The notes below the pieces were generated by a model. That model did no database searches. It saw only the letters and a list, made by a program, of their open reading frames with translations, and was not told the DNA's origin. 43,843 bases of DNA from Fomitopsis serialis (lineage: Eukaryota > Basidiomycota > Agaricomycetes > Polyporales > Fomitopsidaceae), in contig NW_025955293.1 in the NCBI RefSeq assembly GCF_022376445.1, positions 1 to 43,843 on the forward strand, written 5' to 3'. This document shows, piece after piece, positions 1 through 11,365 of the stretch. Every line of letters begins with the position of its first letter. The stretch's first letter is position 1. The translations under genes and the position numbers were made by a program.

Positions 1-583
1 ATACGCCCTGAGCGGCGACTGTACGGATCGGGCGCCCACCAGAGCGCGATAGCATCCGCCGTGAGATCACTCTCCAGCGGCTTGTCCTCGAGGAAAGGCT
101 CGACCTCGTCAGGGAGCTCGAAGTCGTCATCCTCAGCATCGTTGGGGCCGAAGATCGCGTCCTCATGGGGAACGAGTGGCGCATTCTTTGGTGTAAAGCC
201 ACGCAGCGAGATAGGATTGATGAGAGGGTCGAAATAGAACGCGGGCAGGTCAGGGTCATCAGTGCGAATGTAGACGTTCTTCGGTGTGTGATACAGAGAT
301 ATGTGGACGGAACGAGGGAGGGAGTTATACAGATGGGGAAAGCGACCTTGTACTCAGTCCGGATTTGCTGTCGAATGATGACTTTGTTGATGTCGTTGAA
401 CTCGTTCCAGTCCTCATTGAAGCTGTCCATGTCTCTATACAGAGGCTCGAATTTCGGGCCGCCGGGAATCGCCATGTTGAGCGCTTTCGCAGTGAAAACC
501 GACTTCTTGTCGAACAGGTAGCTCGAGTTGCCGTCTGTGTGATCCGACAAGAGTGTCCGACCGAGACGGTACAAGTTCGCCAT
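1..583 (-). pseudogene. prp8: prp8 fragment (left copy), cut by window edge
   Basis: Reading the minus strand from an ATG at 583 gives a stretch that closely resembles the N-terminal part of Prp8, the large U5 snRNP protein at the heart of the spliceosome. Visible landmarks are [59 protein letters not shown] and, close to the window edge, [19 protein letters not shown] followed by WAPDP..RRSGR. The family protein is about 2,300 residues long, so this is a small piece. Compared with the copy at 15924-16409 it has one base fewer in a C run near 336, which breaks the frame after VAFP. No upstream prp8 exons are present; the homology starts abruptly at 583, next to unrelated DNA. It continues past the left edge of the window. 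I read it as a captured or duplicated fragment, not the working gene. Confidence 0.85.
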
Positions 584-1806
584 GGCAGGCGCGCCGCGAG
601 GACAAACAGCTGGTGACTCAAGTTCCATGGCCAAAGCCGGTAGCAAAGCCGGACTGGCGAAATTCGTTCGGGAGGACGTGAGCAGCACCGTCTCGTCTTC
701 GAACGGGCAACCATGCTCACCTGACAGTAGCATCCCGGGCACCCAACCCGAGCCAACCACCATCCGCCCACGCACCCGCCCTCTCGCCCACGCCGCTCGC
801 CGGACGGCGATTCGTCGTGCCTTCATCGGTCGAGGATGCCAGCCGGGTCGACCAGCAAACCACGAGAGGTGGTGAGTCCGGGAAGACGGGAGAAACGCAC
901 CGGATGCCGGCGTGGATCGAGGGCGGCGACCGTCGAGTCTGGAGCAGACCGGATGGGACACTTCGGACAGCTCCATCGGGAAGATAGAGAGCGGGAGACG
1001 AGTGATGAGCTCGGCAGGATGGGGAGTGACCGGGGTGTGGTCGAGGTCAGTACCGGGCGGGAGGAGATCCACGGGTGGAGGGATGCCGTTCGAGGCACAT
1101 TTCGAGGGTGCCCGGATGCAAGTCGTCCTTGCCCATGTGGACCACGAGAGGACGCGATACACCGAGCTGCGAATGCAGGTGAGCAATACTGCTATGAACT
1201 GACTGAACAGGAAACGGGAGATATACTCACCTCCGAGCCTGTTACTTTCTCCCTCCCAAAATGTTGCGGCTGCAATTGCTAGCCGCTCTCGCACCGCGGC
1301 GGGTCGCTGAGCACGTCTGCGATTGAGCGTGCGCCGGGCGCGGTTGAGCGTGCGTAGGGCGCGGTTGAGCGTACGTAGGGCGCGGTTGAGCGTGCGCCGG
1401 GCACGGTCTGCGTCGTTCGCGGATAGCGGCGACAAAGGGATGCGAGGACGCACACGAGGCAACGGGATCACGTTGCAGACGAGGACGTTTGAGGTAGCAG
1501 CGGAGGCGATGATCTCAAAGCAGGAGGTGGTTATGGTGGATGCAGAGATCGCATCCCAGGTCGAGTTATGCACCGGAATCTGCGCGCCGCCCAGCGACCC
1601 TCCTGGGCTCGTCCTTCCTAAATTTTTGTTCGTATCTTGGAGCTGCTTTTGAGTTACGCATCATGTTGAAGAGACAAGGCAATACAGCGGGGATGATGCT
1701 GAGGGTGGTGGTGGATGTGAGAGTAGGAAGAGGGCGGCAAAGTCACCGCCGCCACTGTGAGGAAATGGACTAGTAGTGCCAGCCGATGAGAGTCACTGTT
1801 AGTCGT
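97..1806 (+). repeat. Left arm of 1.7 kb near-identical inverted repeat
   Basis: Position x here matches 16507 minus x on the opposite strand, so this block is the mirror of 14701-16410. Identity looks close to complete, with the base count differing only by single bases. The homology ends around 97, where the right copy turns into unrelated sequence. At 1806 it ends only because a palindromic element has been inserted, and it resumes at 5000. The block holds a prp8 fragment (1-583), then about 1.2 kb (584-1806) in which I recognise no gene, including a 21-bp tandem repeat. Confidence 0.93.
1322..1405 (+). repeat. 21-bp tandem repeat, 4 units
   Basis: A 21-bp unit of the type TTGAGCGTGCGCCGGGCGCGG is repeated four times with a few substitutions. 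Because 21 is a multiple of three it translates as a repeated LSVRRAR block, but there is no sign that the frame is used. The mirror copy lies at about 15102-15185. The related block at 9930-10215 has only one unit. Confidence 0.85.
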
Positions 1807-1807
1807 T
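1801..1807. repeat. Target site duplication, left (AGTCGTT)
   Basis: AGTCGTT stands here and again at 4994-5000, on either side of the palindromic element. The uninterrupted copy of this locus at 14694-14707 (minus strand) has the sequence only once, so it is a duplication made on insertion. Counting one further base gives an 8-mer with one mismatch (T versus C). Confidence 0.85.
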
Positions 1808-2099
1808 CACATTATTCAGTGGTACCTACTCGATACTAACGGTACAGCCGGAGTGCATTTCGACCATTGCAAACGGTAAAGCCGCCTCCGGCCGGAGCTG
1901 TGATTTCCTCGTTGCAAACAGGCCGGCCGGACTGGTTTCTAACAAGCCGGCCGAGCATATCTCAAACCAGTTCAAACGGTCCGGCCGGTGTATCCCTAGC
2001 GCACCTATGTTCTGTCTGAACAGGGGGCCATTTAGTGTCTTGCTGGCAACGGACCGGCCGGGCAATAAGGGGTTTTAATTATAACAGATCAACCGGGAT

Positions 2100-2400
2100 A
2101 CTCTTTCTCCTATGGTAACGAACCGGCCGGGCAATGGGATCCTTCATTTGTAACGGGCCGGCCGGAGTGCATAATTCAGCAGTTGCAATGGGCCAGCCGG
2201 AGCATATGCTCCCTGGCTAATAACAGACCGGCCGGGTTGCATCATCTCTAGCTGGCAACGGAGCGGCCAGACCATTTTTCCACATTGATAGCAGGCTAGC
2301 CAGGCCATATAATCTAGCACTCCACACTGGTAATGGTCCGGCCGGGCAGTGGCACCATCCATTGGTAACGGTCCGGCCGGGCAACAGTATTGTGACCCAG
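2100..2400 (+). repeat. CCGGCCGG-bearing degenerate tandem units
   Basis: Units with the core GGTAACGGTCCGGCCGGGCAA recur at irregular spacing of about 25-50 bp, for example near 2120, 2150, 2185, 2227, 2335 and 2370. They also occur outside this stretch (1885-2060), and related sequences lie in the opposite orientation at about 4510-4920. They make up the outer layer of the palindromic element. Confidence 0.75.
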
Positions 2401-2689
2401 TATTGGCTGGGCCAGTCAACAATAGACCATACTCCCTTAGAACAGCCTACTAGTAGCATGTATTATATGTCCACAGTGCATGCCCTATCACATTGCCTGA
2501 GCTGTTAGCTCACTGGCCAGCCATGCAAACACTGGCCGAGAGCATTCAAAAACCTTCGGCCTATTGTATTATGATACAGAGTGTGATTTGAATGATTGTA
2601 TATGTAAGACCATCACTAATGGAGCCCAACATAGTGTTCCCACATTTTAAAGGGGCTTAGTGAAGCTGCCACCAGCCAAATTAAATGGC

Positions 2690-2960
2690 CGGACATCTCA
2701 AAACATCGGCCGGGCATTTTAGTTCATTGGCCGAAGCTTTTAATTCATTGGCCGAAGCTTTTTATTCATTGACCGAAGCTTTTCCTTCATTGGCCGAAGC
2801 TTTTTCTCACTGGCCGAAGCTTTTTCTCACTGGCCGAAGATTTTTATCACTGGCCGAAGCTTTCACTTCATTGGCCGAAGCTTTTCATCACCGGCCGAAG
2901 CTTTGGATTGACCGGCCGAAGCTTCAACTTCACCGGCCGGCGAAAACAGCCGGCCGGTGC
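2690..2960 (+). repeat. 20-22 bp tandem repeat (GGCCGAAGCTTT)
   Basis: About twelve head-to-tail units carry the core TCATTGGCCGAAGCTTTT. The conserved AAGCTT makes the array full of HindIII-type sites. The inner units change gradually to CACCGGCCGAAGCTT and then CCGGCCGG. The mirror array is at about 4110-4262. Confidence 0.88.
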
Positions 2961-3119
2961 GCAAAAACAGCCGGGCTATTGAATTACTATATGTGGAAAT
3001 GTGGTATTGTCTGGGAGCCCTTCATTCACAGAGTCTAGTATCAATTTCCTAGTTTCCAAGAACACATAGTTAGGCCAGGATATGCAAGACAAGATTTACT
3101 ACTCACAGGCTTCTTTGCA

Positions 3120-3990
3120 AAACATGTTATTCAATTCCTGAAGCCAATATTCTTTGCCCACACTGTTTGACAATCTAGAATGTGTTATCACAATGCATAG
3201 AGTAGATCCCCAAAAGTAATAGTCTTATTCTTTGAAGCTGAATGCAGGACAACAAATAAGGGGTATACAGGTATGGTATACATGTTGACTTCCTGCAGCT
3301 AATGTTCTTTCCAAACAGTGTTTTACCATCTAGAATAGTTCATTGATCCACAAGGAATCAGTCCTCCAAAGGAATAGTCTTATTCACACAAGCTGAAGGC
3401 AGCACAGAGTTAAGGTGAGGGTGGGTATATGGGTATACATGTTATACTGTGTTCACATCCTGAAGCCAATATGCTTTGCCCACAAGGTTTGGCAATCAAG
3501 AATGGCACAGAAACATCTACCCACTGTTGGTAATGGTCCGGCCGGCCAATCCTCATAGGAGATGGTCCGGCCTGTGCATGATCCCCTTAACTCTGTACCA
3601 CATTCAGCTCATGTGAATAAGACTATTCCTTTGGACGACTCACTCCTTGTGTGTAAATGAACCATTCTAGATTGTGAAACTGTGTTTGGAATGTAGATTG
3701 GCTGCAGGAAGTCAACATTGTTTGACATGTATACTATACCTTACCCCTTATCTCATGTTCTGCATTCAGCTTCAAAGAATAAGACTATTCCTTTTGGGGA
3801 TCTACTCTATGCATTGTGATAACACATTCTAGATAGTCAAAAAGTGTGGGCAAAGAATATTGGCTTCAGCAGTTGAATAACATGTTTTGCAAAGAAGCCT
3901 GTGAGTAAATCTTGTCTCGCATATCCTGGCCTAACTATGTACCTTTGGACACTAGGAAATCAATACTAGACTCTATGAATGAAGGGCTTC
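3120..3990. repeat. Central AT-rich repeats of the palindromic element
   Basis: Directly repeated 150-170 bp units start near 3143, 3293 and 3460 with variants of GAAGCCAATATTCTTTGCCC and contain TAGTCTTATTC. From about 3590 to 3990 the same units return on the other strand. The axis of the palindrome is near 3530-3560, in a short GGTCCGGCCGG-bearing stretch. Base composition is clearly more AT-rich than the outer layers. Confidence 0.8.
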
Positions 3991-4109
3991 CAGACAATAC
4001 CACATTTCCACATATAGTAATTCAACAGCCCGGCCGGTTTTGCCTGCCGGCCGGCCATTTTTGCGCACCGGCCGGCCAGTTTTGCCGAGCACCGGCTGTT
4101 TTTGCCGGC

Positions 4110-4262
4110 CGGTGAAGTAGAAGCTTCAGCCGGCCGGTCAATCCAAAGCTTCGGCGGTGAAGGAAAGCTTCGGCCAATGAAGTAAAAGCTTCGGCCAATG
4201 AAGTAAAAGCTTCGGCCAGTGAATTGAAAGCTTCGGCCAATGAACTAAAATGCCCGGCCAAT
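4110..4262 (-). repeat. Mirror array of the 20-22 bp repeat
   Basis: Minus-strand counterpart of the array at 2690-2960, with fewer units (about six or seven). The difference in unit number between arms fits slippage after the palindrome formed. Confidence 0.85.
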
Positions 4263-4993
4263 GGTTTGAAATGTCCGGCCTATTGATTTGGCCCTGTAGG
4301 GACAACCTGGCTAATTTTATGGCCAGTAAAGCCAAAACCTGGGTGAGTGAAATCTCTGGCCAGTTGATTTGGCCAGCCAGTGGGGCTCTTTTGTGTTTTG
4401 CAGCTTCACTAGGCATCCCTAAGTCATGGGAAAATTATGCTGTGATCTACTAATGATGGTATACCCCATAGGTGCATAATACCACATATAGTATTTCAAT
4501 AGCCCCCAGGGGACTGTGACTGGCCGGACCGTTTGAAGCAGAACAACTCCTGCCTGGCCGGCCTGTTTGTGGAGTCAGTTTGTTTAGGCTGGAGAACCCA
4601 TCCTGGACCAGATAGATTTTACTCCGGCCGGTCCGCTTGCAATGAAAGGATTTTATCCCGGCCGGAACATTTGAAGTGGTGGGGCCTGAGTCCGGCCACT
4701 CTGTTTGCAACGTGGACCGGCCGGCCGCTCCGTTGTGTGTGCTAACCCTGCCCTCCACCCGGCCTGTTTGCAGTGATGCTGTATGGGTCCGGCCGGACTG
4801 TTGCCTCTACGACCGGACTGTTTACAACAGGTACATTGCCTCAGCCAAAAGCCCGGCCGGCCTGTTGCAAGCGGTGCATTGTTGCTAACAGTAGACCCGG
4901 ACTACTCCGGCCGGAGGCGGCTCTACCGTTTGCAACGGTCAAAATGCACTCCGGCTGTACCGTTAACAGCGAGGTTTTCCACTGAATGGGCTC

Positions 4994-5000
4994 AGTCGTT
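4994..5000. repeat. Target site duplication, right (AGTCGTT)
   Basis: Right-hand partner of 1801-1807. The sequence after it, GGGCAGATAGCAATGCATAC, continues exactly as in the empty copy of the locus (reverse complement of 14681-14700). Confidence 0.85.
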
Positions 5001-5184
5001 GGGCAGATAGCAATGCATACGAGCACATTTCATTCCACATTACTAGTACATCAGGTCATTGTGATATTCATGATACGAGACAGCGCGGTACGAGGCGGCG
5101 TGATACAAGTACATCGAGGAGACTCGGACGAGGCCAGACAACTACGAGGCGACACAGCAGCAGCACGATGGTAACACGAAGACA

Positions 5185-8100
5185 TTAGATGAGGTCAAGG
5201 AGGTCGTTGAAAGTGAGCTCCTTGTTGGCGCCATAGCCTAACTTGTTGCGAGCTTGCTTCACCAGCATCTCCTGCACGAACTCGAAGCTCTTCAGGTGGT
5301 CCGTAAACGACAGACGACTCTGTCAAATGAGATACTTGAGCATGTGCAGAGCCTCCACGATGCCTGCGCTGAGGGTGCACCGAACCGCGTCTGTCTGCCT
5401 GGCAGAGAAGACTCGCCCGCACGAAAGCGACGTCGCCTGGGTTGGAAGGTAGTCTAGAGCGATCAGGAAGACGGTCGGCCACTGAGTTTGCACGGTAGGC
5501 AGCTGAAAGTGCACTGAGTCCGCGGAATATCAGAGCTAATGTTAACTTACACTCCAGTATGCCAGAGCGTCGGAGAGCTCCGTCTCTGTCCCTCTTTCGA
5601 GCCAAAAGTGGTATTCGGCCTCGACAATCGCGTCGAGGGTGTTGCTAACAGGACCCACTGGCTCGTCCAGGTGACCGACGAAGATTTGATCGGCTGTTTC
5701 GTACATGCCGGGTAAATGGCGCACAGAGAGTTGCCGAGCCGCATAATCTCTCATCTGTACCGTAAATAACCCATTAGTAGGTACACTGGACAGAACAGCA
5801 TTTTACTTACTTTATGCTTGACAATGTCGACGGCGTGTTAGTAGTAGTGCCTGTCCCAGTGCTTCCGGACGTGGTCGAGCTTCTGTTTGGGATGTACAAC
5901 TGCAAAATGGCTTAGTAGGCTGGTGCACAAGGAGAAAATGTACTTACACATGGAAAGGATGCAGCTGTCGGTTAGATCCCTGTGGTTGTGGTACTTAATC
6001 GCGATATCCATCCCCGCCTTGATGATGCCTTGAAGATGTGGCCTCGCCGCTGCAAGCTTCTCCATGTTCGTCATATAGATCTCGTACAGCGGGATGGCAT
6101 CAGCGAGCAGCGGCTGCAATCCTTCAGCCAACAGCATCTGCATGGTATGACCAGCCTGCGTACGGTTATCAACCGCGCTTATATGTGTTGGAAAAACGAC
6201 CTACCATGAGCACGAGGCCCGTCTCTGTCAGCGCGTCAATTTCGGTGGTCGTCAAAGCCGGGTACGACCTCGCGAACTCCGGGTTTTTCTCCAAGAATAT
6301 CTTGTATACCTAGATCGTACAACATCAGTATCTTTCGTCAGTGAGCAAAGAAGACTCACCTCTTGCATAGCCAAAACCGGATGATCATATTATAGGTACT
6401 GTCCCAGCGGTTCCGCCTGTCGACCGCCAAGATCTTGTCCTCGTGGAAGATGCCGGTCTTCGGGATGTCCACCCCAAGACCCGCATTCTCGACGATTGCG
6501 GCGGCATTGTGAACCGCAATCGAGGTTGCCCAAGAGTCGCGGCACTTAGGAGACGCACTGATAGCAACACAGATCGCCCTCGTCTTCGAAATGGCCGAAG
6601 TCTTCACGGCGTCGCCGCCGCGAGTGGCTGAGGATTCGGAGCCATCGTCGCCAGGAGGCTGGATGCCCAGGTAGGTGATCATGTTCTGGGATGAGCTTAT
6701 CACTCCGTCACGCAGGCAATACATCTGGTCCTTGTTTGGATGGAAGTCACGACGAGCGATCGGGTCCTCATCGAACTTCTTCTTCAGCTCTTCCACCATC
6801 TCGTCATTGCGTTGGTCATACTCCATCATGAATCGTCCGACCTTATCCGATCAGTTACTAGATTACTTCGAATGAGACAGATGCGGTCACCTTGGATAAG
6901 ATACCGGCGCGCTCCAGAACGAAGTGGACGGCATTTGCGAGGTTTACGCCTAGGTGATATAGTTAGAACATAACTAGATGTTTACGTTCGGACTTACCAG
7001 TACGGCTCCCTCGAGCCTCCTGATACCGACGACTGCTGACTCTAGCACGACATCCGTAGGGAATGCTCCTTTGGCAATCCAATGGCCGGTCACGCCGACG
7101 TAAGCGCGTCGGCCTGTAGGGTGCACACTGTCAGTAATGTCGCTCGAACCGTCGCGCATGCTTACCCTGTGCATTCCTGTCATCAAAGGTGAAGGATATC
7201 TGACCACGCGAGCGCTATCAGGAGTAAGCAATGAGGAGTTATTCAAACATCGTGATGCACCTACCCTAAGCTGTTTCTTGAGCTGATCGAATGTGCCGCC
7301 GATTTGCGCCAGAATCAGCGAGCGCGTCTGGTTGCGCTTCGGAATGTCCTCGTCGGCGACGTCGAGATTGAGCAAATGTAAGAGGTCTCGAAATTCAGGT
7401 TTCTCGACCACTGAGATCGCCTGATGTTGACGTCAACAACTGCTTCACATAACGAAAGAAATCGTATTTACCTGGTCGTGCGCGACACCCCAGTCCACGA
7501 GCTGCCTGTGGAACTCCTCGCGAGGATACTCCGCCACTGGATGATTCTGGTCGATATCCGCAGCTTCTTGAACTGCTGTGACTCCGTTCTTGTAGCTGGG
7601 CAGCATGTTCACCCAGCGCCCGGCCGCAGCCAAGCGGTTGTACTCGTCGCGGTGGTAGGCATCGAGGTGAGATCGAAAGATACTGTTACCTGTCTGCAGA
7701 GCGTAGATGTAATTGTGGCAAGTCCAGATTGACTTGATCTCGACACCCTTCTTCGCCACCTTGGTGATTGCCTTCTGATGCCACTTCCTGTTGCTGAAGT
7801 TAGCAGGACGACTATATACTAAAGCGCATCACTTACTCGCAGACGATGCAGATGATGTTGGGCTTCGGTGGTACGATGTCAGCGGAAATGACGGTGACAG
7901 ACCTGAAATAGAAATTGATGTCAGGTACGTTCCCCATGATCACCGCAGGCTGCATCATGGCTGGACCACCCTGTAGTCCGCCCGCAACTGCATGATATGT
8001 GCCGACAGTGCGGAGGGCGGTCGGATCTGGGTTTCCGGTGAGCAAACAGGCGGTGCGGCCTGGTCGCTAGTCAACGTCGCCAGAGGTTGTTGCTGGGGCG

Positions 8101-8239
8101 TCGCAGCGACAGCTTCGTCCGAGTCCGTATCCTCGGCATCGGGAACTGCAGCCAGCGCAGGGCCCGGGTCACCCCTGCCACGACCGCGACCACCGCGAGG
8201 ATGAGTTGGGTTGCCTCTGACTGGGAACACTTGTAGCAT
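5185..8239 (-). pseudogene. hAT-family transposase, decayed copy
   Basis: This is the minus-strand relative of the intact transposase at 11366-14515, with matching exons in the same order. The region of 6356-6829 is clearly alike, with KKKFDEDP.ARRDF, SESSATRGGDAVK and RWDSTY. The zinc-finger exon (7445-7759) still has the HLDAYH motif. Damage is heavy. The start codon at the equivalent position is lost. In the C-terminal dimerisation region the sequence CERVFSSAG has become CGRVFSARQ through a deletion. A TGA stop follows KYLI near 5320, and the SDGWD exon is not readable. The promoter TATA box of the intact copy reads CATAACC here. It is surely non-functional as a transposase. Confidence 0.88.
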
Positions 8240-8299
8240 GCAGGGCGGATGGGATGCGACTTGTGTTGAGGACGCGGAGAGGCAGCTGAGTCTCTCCCA

Positions 8300-8640
8300 G
8301 GTTATGGCTGAAGACTGTCCTCATATACTAGGCCGTGTCCGCGGTCAAAACTTCGACACTACCATCCAAAGTGCTCACCGTACATTTGATAATCCTTCTG
8401 CAGATCAACCAAAGATATTGACGGCTGAGCCTGCTGTGATTCCTTTGATACCGGAAGCTGAGCTCACCGTGCGTTCCATGACCCTCCTGCAGATGACCCT
8501 CCTGCAGATCATCCACGAATGCAGCGTAACAGCTTGGAAATAGACACTTGAATATGCGGCGAAGTCGGCACGCGTCCTCGTGCATTCTGTTATAATTAGT
8601 AGATCCACGGGTGAACTGTACTCGCCTGCAGGTCTGCATT
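8300..8640 (-). repeat. Upstream region of dead hAT copy with subterminal repeats
   Basis: On the minus strand this matches the upstream region of the intact copy (10975-11340). It keeps at least two units containing GATCTGCAG followed by ACGGTGAGC, and an extra small duplication of GACCCTCCTGCAGAT near 8477-8508. No gene is seen. Confidence 0.65.
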
Positions 8641-8740
8641 CGTAATGTTCATCTTTGTGCTCCGGTATTCGGGGAATGGCTCCGTTGTCCTATCGTGTCC
8701 CATCAGCAGTCGTGCATAGCAAATCCTTTTTTCACGCGAG
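8595..8740 (-). other. Unidentified block with a preserved reading frame
   Basis: The minus strand reads LLMGHDRTTEP, then KMNITNADLQASTVHPWIY. The plus-strand counterpart upstream of the other hAT copy (10830-10957) reads LLMGRDRTTEA and KMNITNPELQASMVHPRIW. The frame and most residues survive despite base differences, which suggests a captured piece of a coding exon. I do not recognise the protein. Confidence 0.45.
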
Positions 8741-8744
8741 AACG

Positions 8745-9790
<1,046 letters not shown>

Positions 9791-9929
9791 AGCGTCAGGT
9801 CCCAATAGGTTACGGCGATCCGTTGACGTGCGGGGTGTCAGAAAGCGACTTTCCGTCGGGCGACTGGTATCTATCGGAAGCGGGTGTGGACTGGGAGATG
9901 TCAGCGTAAAAATGGTCAGATACTCACCG

Positions 9930-10215
9930 AGTCAGTGCCCATGTTACTCTCTCCCTCCCAAAATGTTGCGGCTGCACTTGCTAGCCGCTCTCACGCGGCG
10001 GCGGGTCGCCGAGCACGTCTGCGGTGGAGCGCGCGCCGGGCGCGGTCTGCGTCGTTCATAGATAGCAGCGGCGAAGGGATGCGAGGATGCAGACGAGGCA
10101 ATGGTATCACGTTATGGACGAGGACGTTTGAGGTAGCAGCGGAGGTGGCACTGTAATCTAGTCAGGAGGTGGCCATGGTGGATGCAGAGATCGCGTCCCA
10201 GGTCGAACTTAGGTG
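9930..10215 (+). repeat. Diverged partial copy of the 1.7 kb block
   Basis: Matches 1240-1570 in the same orientation, starting at CTCTCCCTCCCAAAATGTTG and continuing through GAGGACGTTTGAGGTAGCAG. Roughly 650 bases present at 590-1240 are missing between it and the prp8 fragment. It shows that prp8 fragment plus this block form a repeated unit. Confidence 0.8.
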
Positions 10216-10804
10216 ACACTGAGGACTTAGGCATCGCAAACGGAGTAGAGACCGGACTCAGTTCGTAGAACTTGGGGTGCGTGGACCTTATGTAATCAGC
10301 CCTCGCAAACGCCGGCGTGCGTCCATCTCTCAGTCTCTGCGGCCCACCTTGCGGCATAGCTCCTTGTACACTCGACGCTTGATGCTGCGCCGCTCCTCTC
10401 TGTTTGCTCTCCCTGAACCTAGCGATGTCGAAGCAATGGTTGGCTCCCGGGGTGCGTTTGTCGGGTTATTGTGTATGTGAGGTCGCTGGTATCGAAGTGG
10501 AGGACGGTGAGAGGGCGAGGCGGACAGACAGGCTGTGGTCGATGACGGTGAGTGCAAGGCCATGTTGTCGAGAATCGTCGGACAGTTGACGCACTGCCTG
10601 GGCGTGTCGACCTGTCGTCCTGTGCCTGTACTCTTCTGGCGAGGAAGACATTCGGCGCTGATGCGCGCACAGACGACCGGACGCTCAATGAGGCTTTCTG
10701 AACCCTACGTTTCCTGTCCCCAGTTCCGCGACCTCGTCATTGCGAAGGACCAGTGCCCCTTGGCCAGAAGGACAATGCTGCCCCGGACTCCAATGTGACC
10801 TTGC
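10216..10804. other. Stretch without a recognisable gene
   Basis: Open frames of 60-90 codons exist on both strands, but none has recognisable motifs, a splice pattern or a counterpart elsewhere in the window. It forms the axis side of the inverted duplication between the two hAT copies. Confidence 0.5.
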
Positions 10805-11032
10805 TTACTCTTGCGTGAGTAAAAACTCGCTATGCACAACTGCTGATGGGACGCGATAGGACAACGGAGGCCATTCCCCGAATACCAGACTGCAAGATGA
10901 ACATAACGAATCCAGAACTGCAGGCGAGTATGGTTCACCCACGAATCTGGTATTGCTGACAGAGAATGAACGAGGATGCATCCCGACTGCGCCGTACATT
11001 CAAGTGCCTATGTTTAGCTGTTGCATTGCACT

Positions 11033-11226
11033 CTTGGATGATCTGCGGGAGGGTTATGGAACGCACGGTGAGCTCAGCCTCCGGTATCGAAGTAATGCGC
11101 AGTAAGCTCAGCTTCTGAAACCTTTGGATGATCTGCAGGAGCGACGATTATCGAACGCACGATGAGCTCAGCTTTCGACAACTTTGGTTGATCTGCAGGA
11201 CAAGTATCGAGCGCACGGTGAGCCGA
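11033..11226 (+). repeat. Three subterminal repeats upstream of the intact hAT gene
   Basis: Three units at about 11033-11078, 11122-11171 and 11182-11226 share TTGGATGATCTGCAGGAG followed by CGAACGCACGGTGAGC. Short subterminal repeats are known as transposase-binding sites in hAT elements. That role here is inference from position. Confidence 0.6.
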
Positions 11227-11291
11227 CTTCCGACGGTAATGTCGAAGTCTTGACCACGGACACGACCTGGTATAGGCGGACAGTCCTCAGC

Positions 11292-11298
11292 TATAAAA
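11292..11298 (+). promoter_or_regulatory. TATA box of the hAT transposase gene
   Basis: TATAAAA stands 68 bases before the start codon, followed by a pyrimidine-rich leader. In the dead copy the same place reads CATAACC, so the promoter element is lost there. Confidence 0.6.
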
Positions 11299-11365
11299 CC
11301 TGAAGGAGATCTCTCCGTGTCCTCACCTCAAGTCACATCTCATCTGCTCCTGTCTACTGCTAGGA

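Larger units (their letters stand above)
1808..4993. mobile_element. 3.2 kb palindromic (foldback) non-coding transposon
   Basis: The whole segment is one long imperfect palindrome with arms of roughly 1.5 kb. The first and last 94 bases align as inverted repeats with few mismatches; both contain ATTCAGTGG near the tip and then ACGGTACAGCCGGAGTGCAT. No convincing coding region exists; short open frames are by-products of repeats. It is flanked by a 7-bp duplication, and the right copy of the locus near 14700 is an empty site. The CAGTGG tip and the 7-8 bp duplication would fit a non-autonomous element mobilised by a hAT-type transposase, but this is inference. Layers from the tip inward: CCGGCCGG-bearing units, 20-22 bp GGCCGAAGCTT units, then AT-rich 150-170 bp units at the centre. 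Confidence 0.9.

Noticed and set aside
1..583. The prp8 homology as the genuine host gene
   Set aside because: Only a small N-terminal piece is present, it starts abruptly, carries a frame break, and the same piece recurs twice more in the window beside transposon DNA.
2690..2960. CRISPR array, suggested by regular short repeats
   Set aside because: Units are directly adjacent without unique spacers, the DNA is eukaryotic and there are no cas genes.
1826..4888. Short frames rich in LAEAF or RPK repeats as possible repeat proteins
   Set aside because: They follow the 20-22 bp tandem units, whose length is not a multiple of three throughout, occur on both strands symmetrically and have no splice or start context.
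1811..4984. Taking CAGTGG as the exact outer end of the palindromic element, as in typical hAT termini
   Set aside because: The empty site near 14700 shows that about ten further bases on each side belong to the insertion; only then does the AGTCGTT duplication match.
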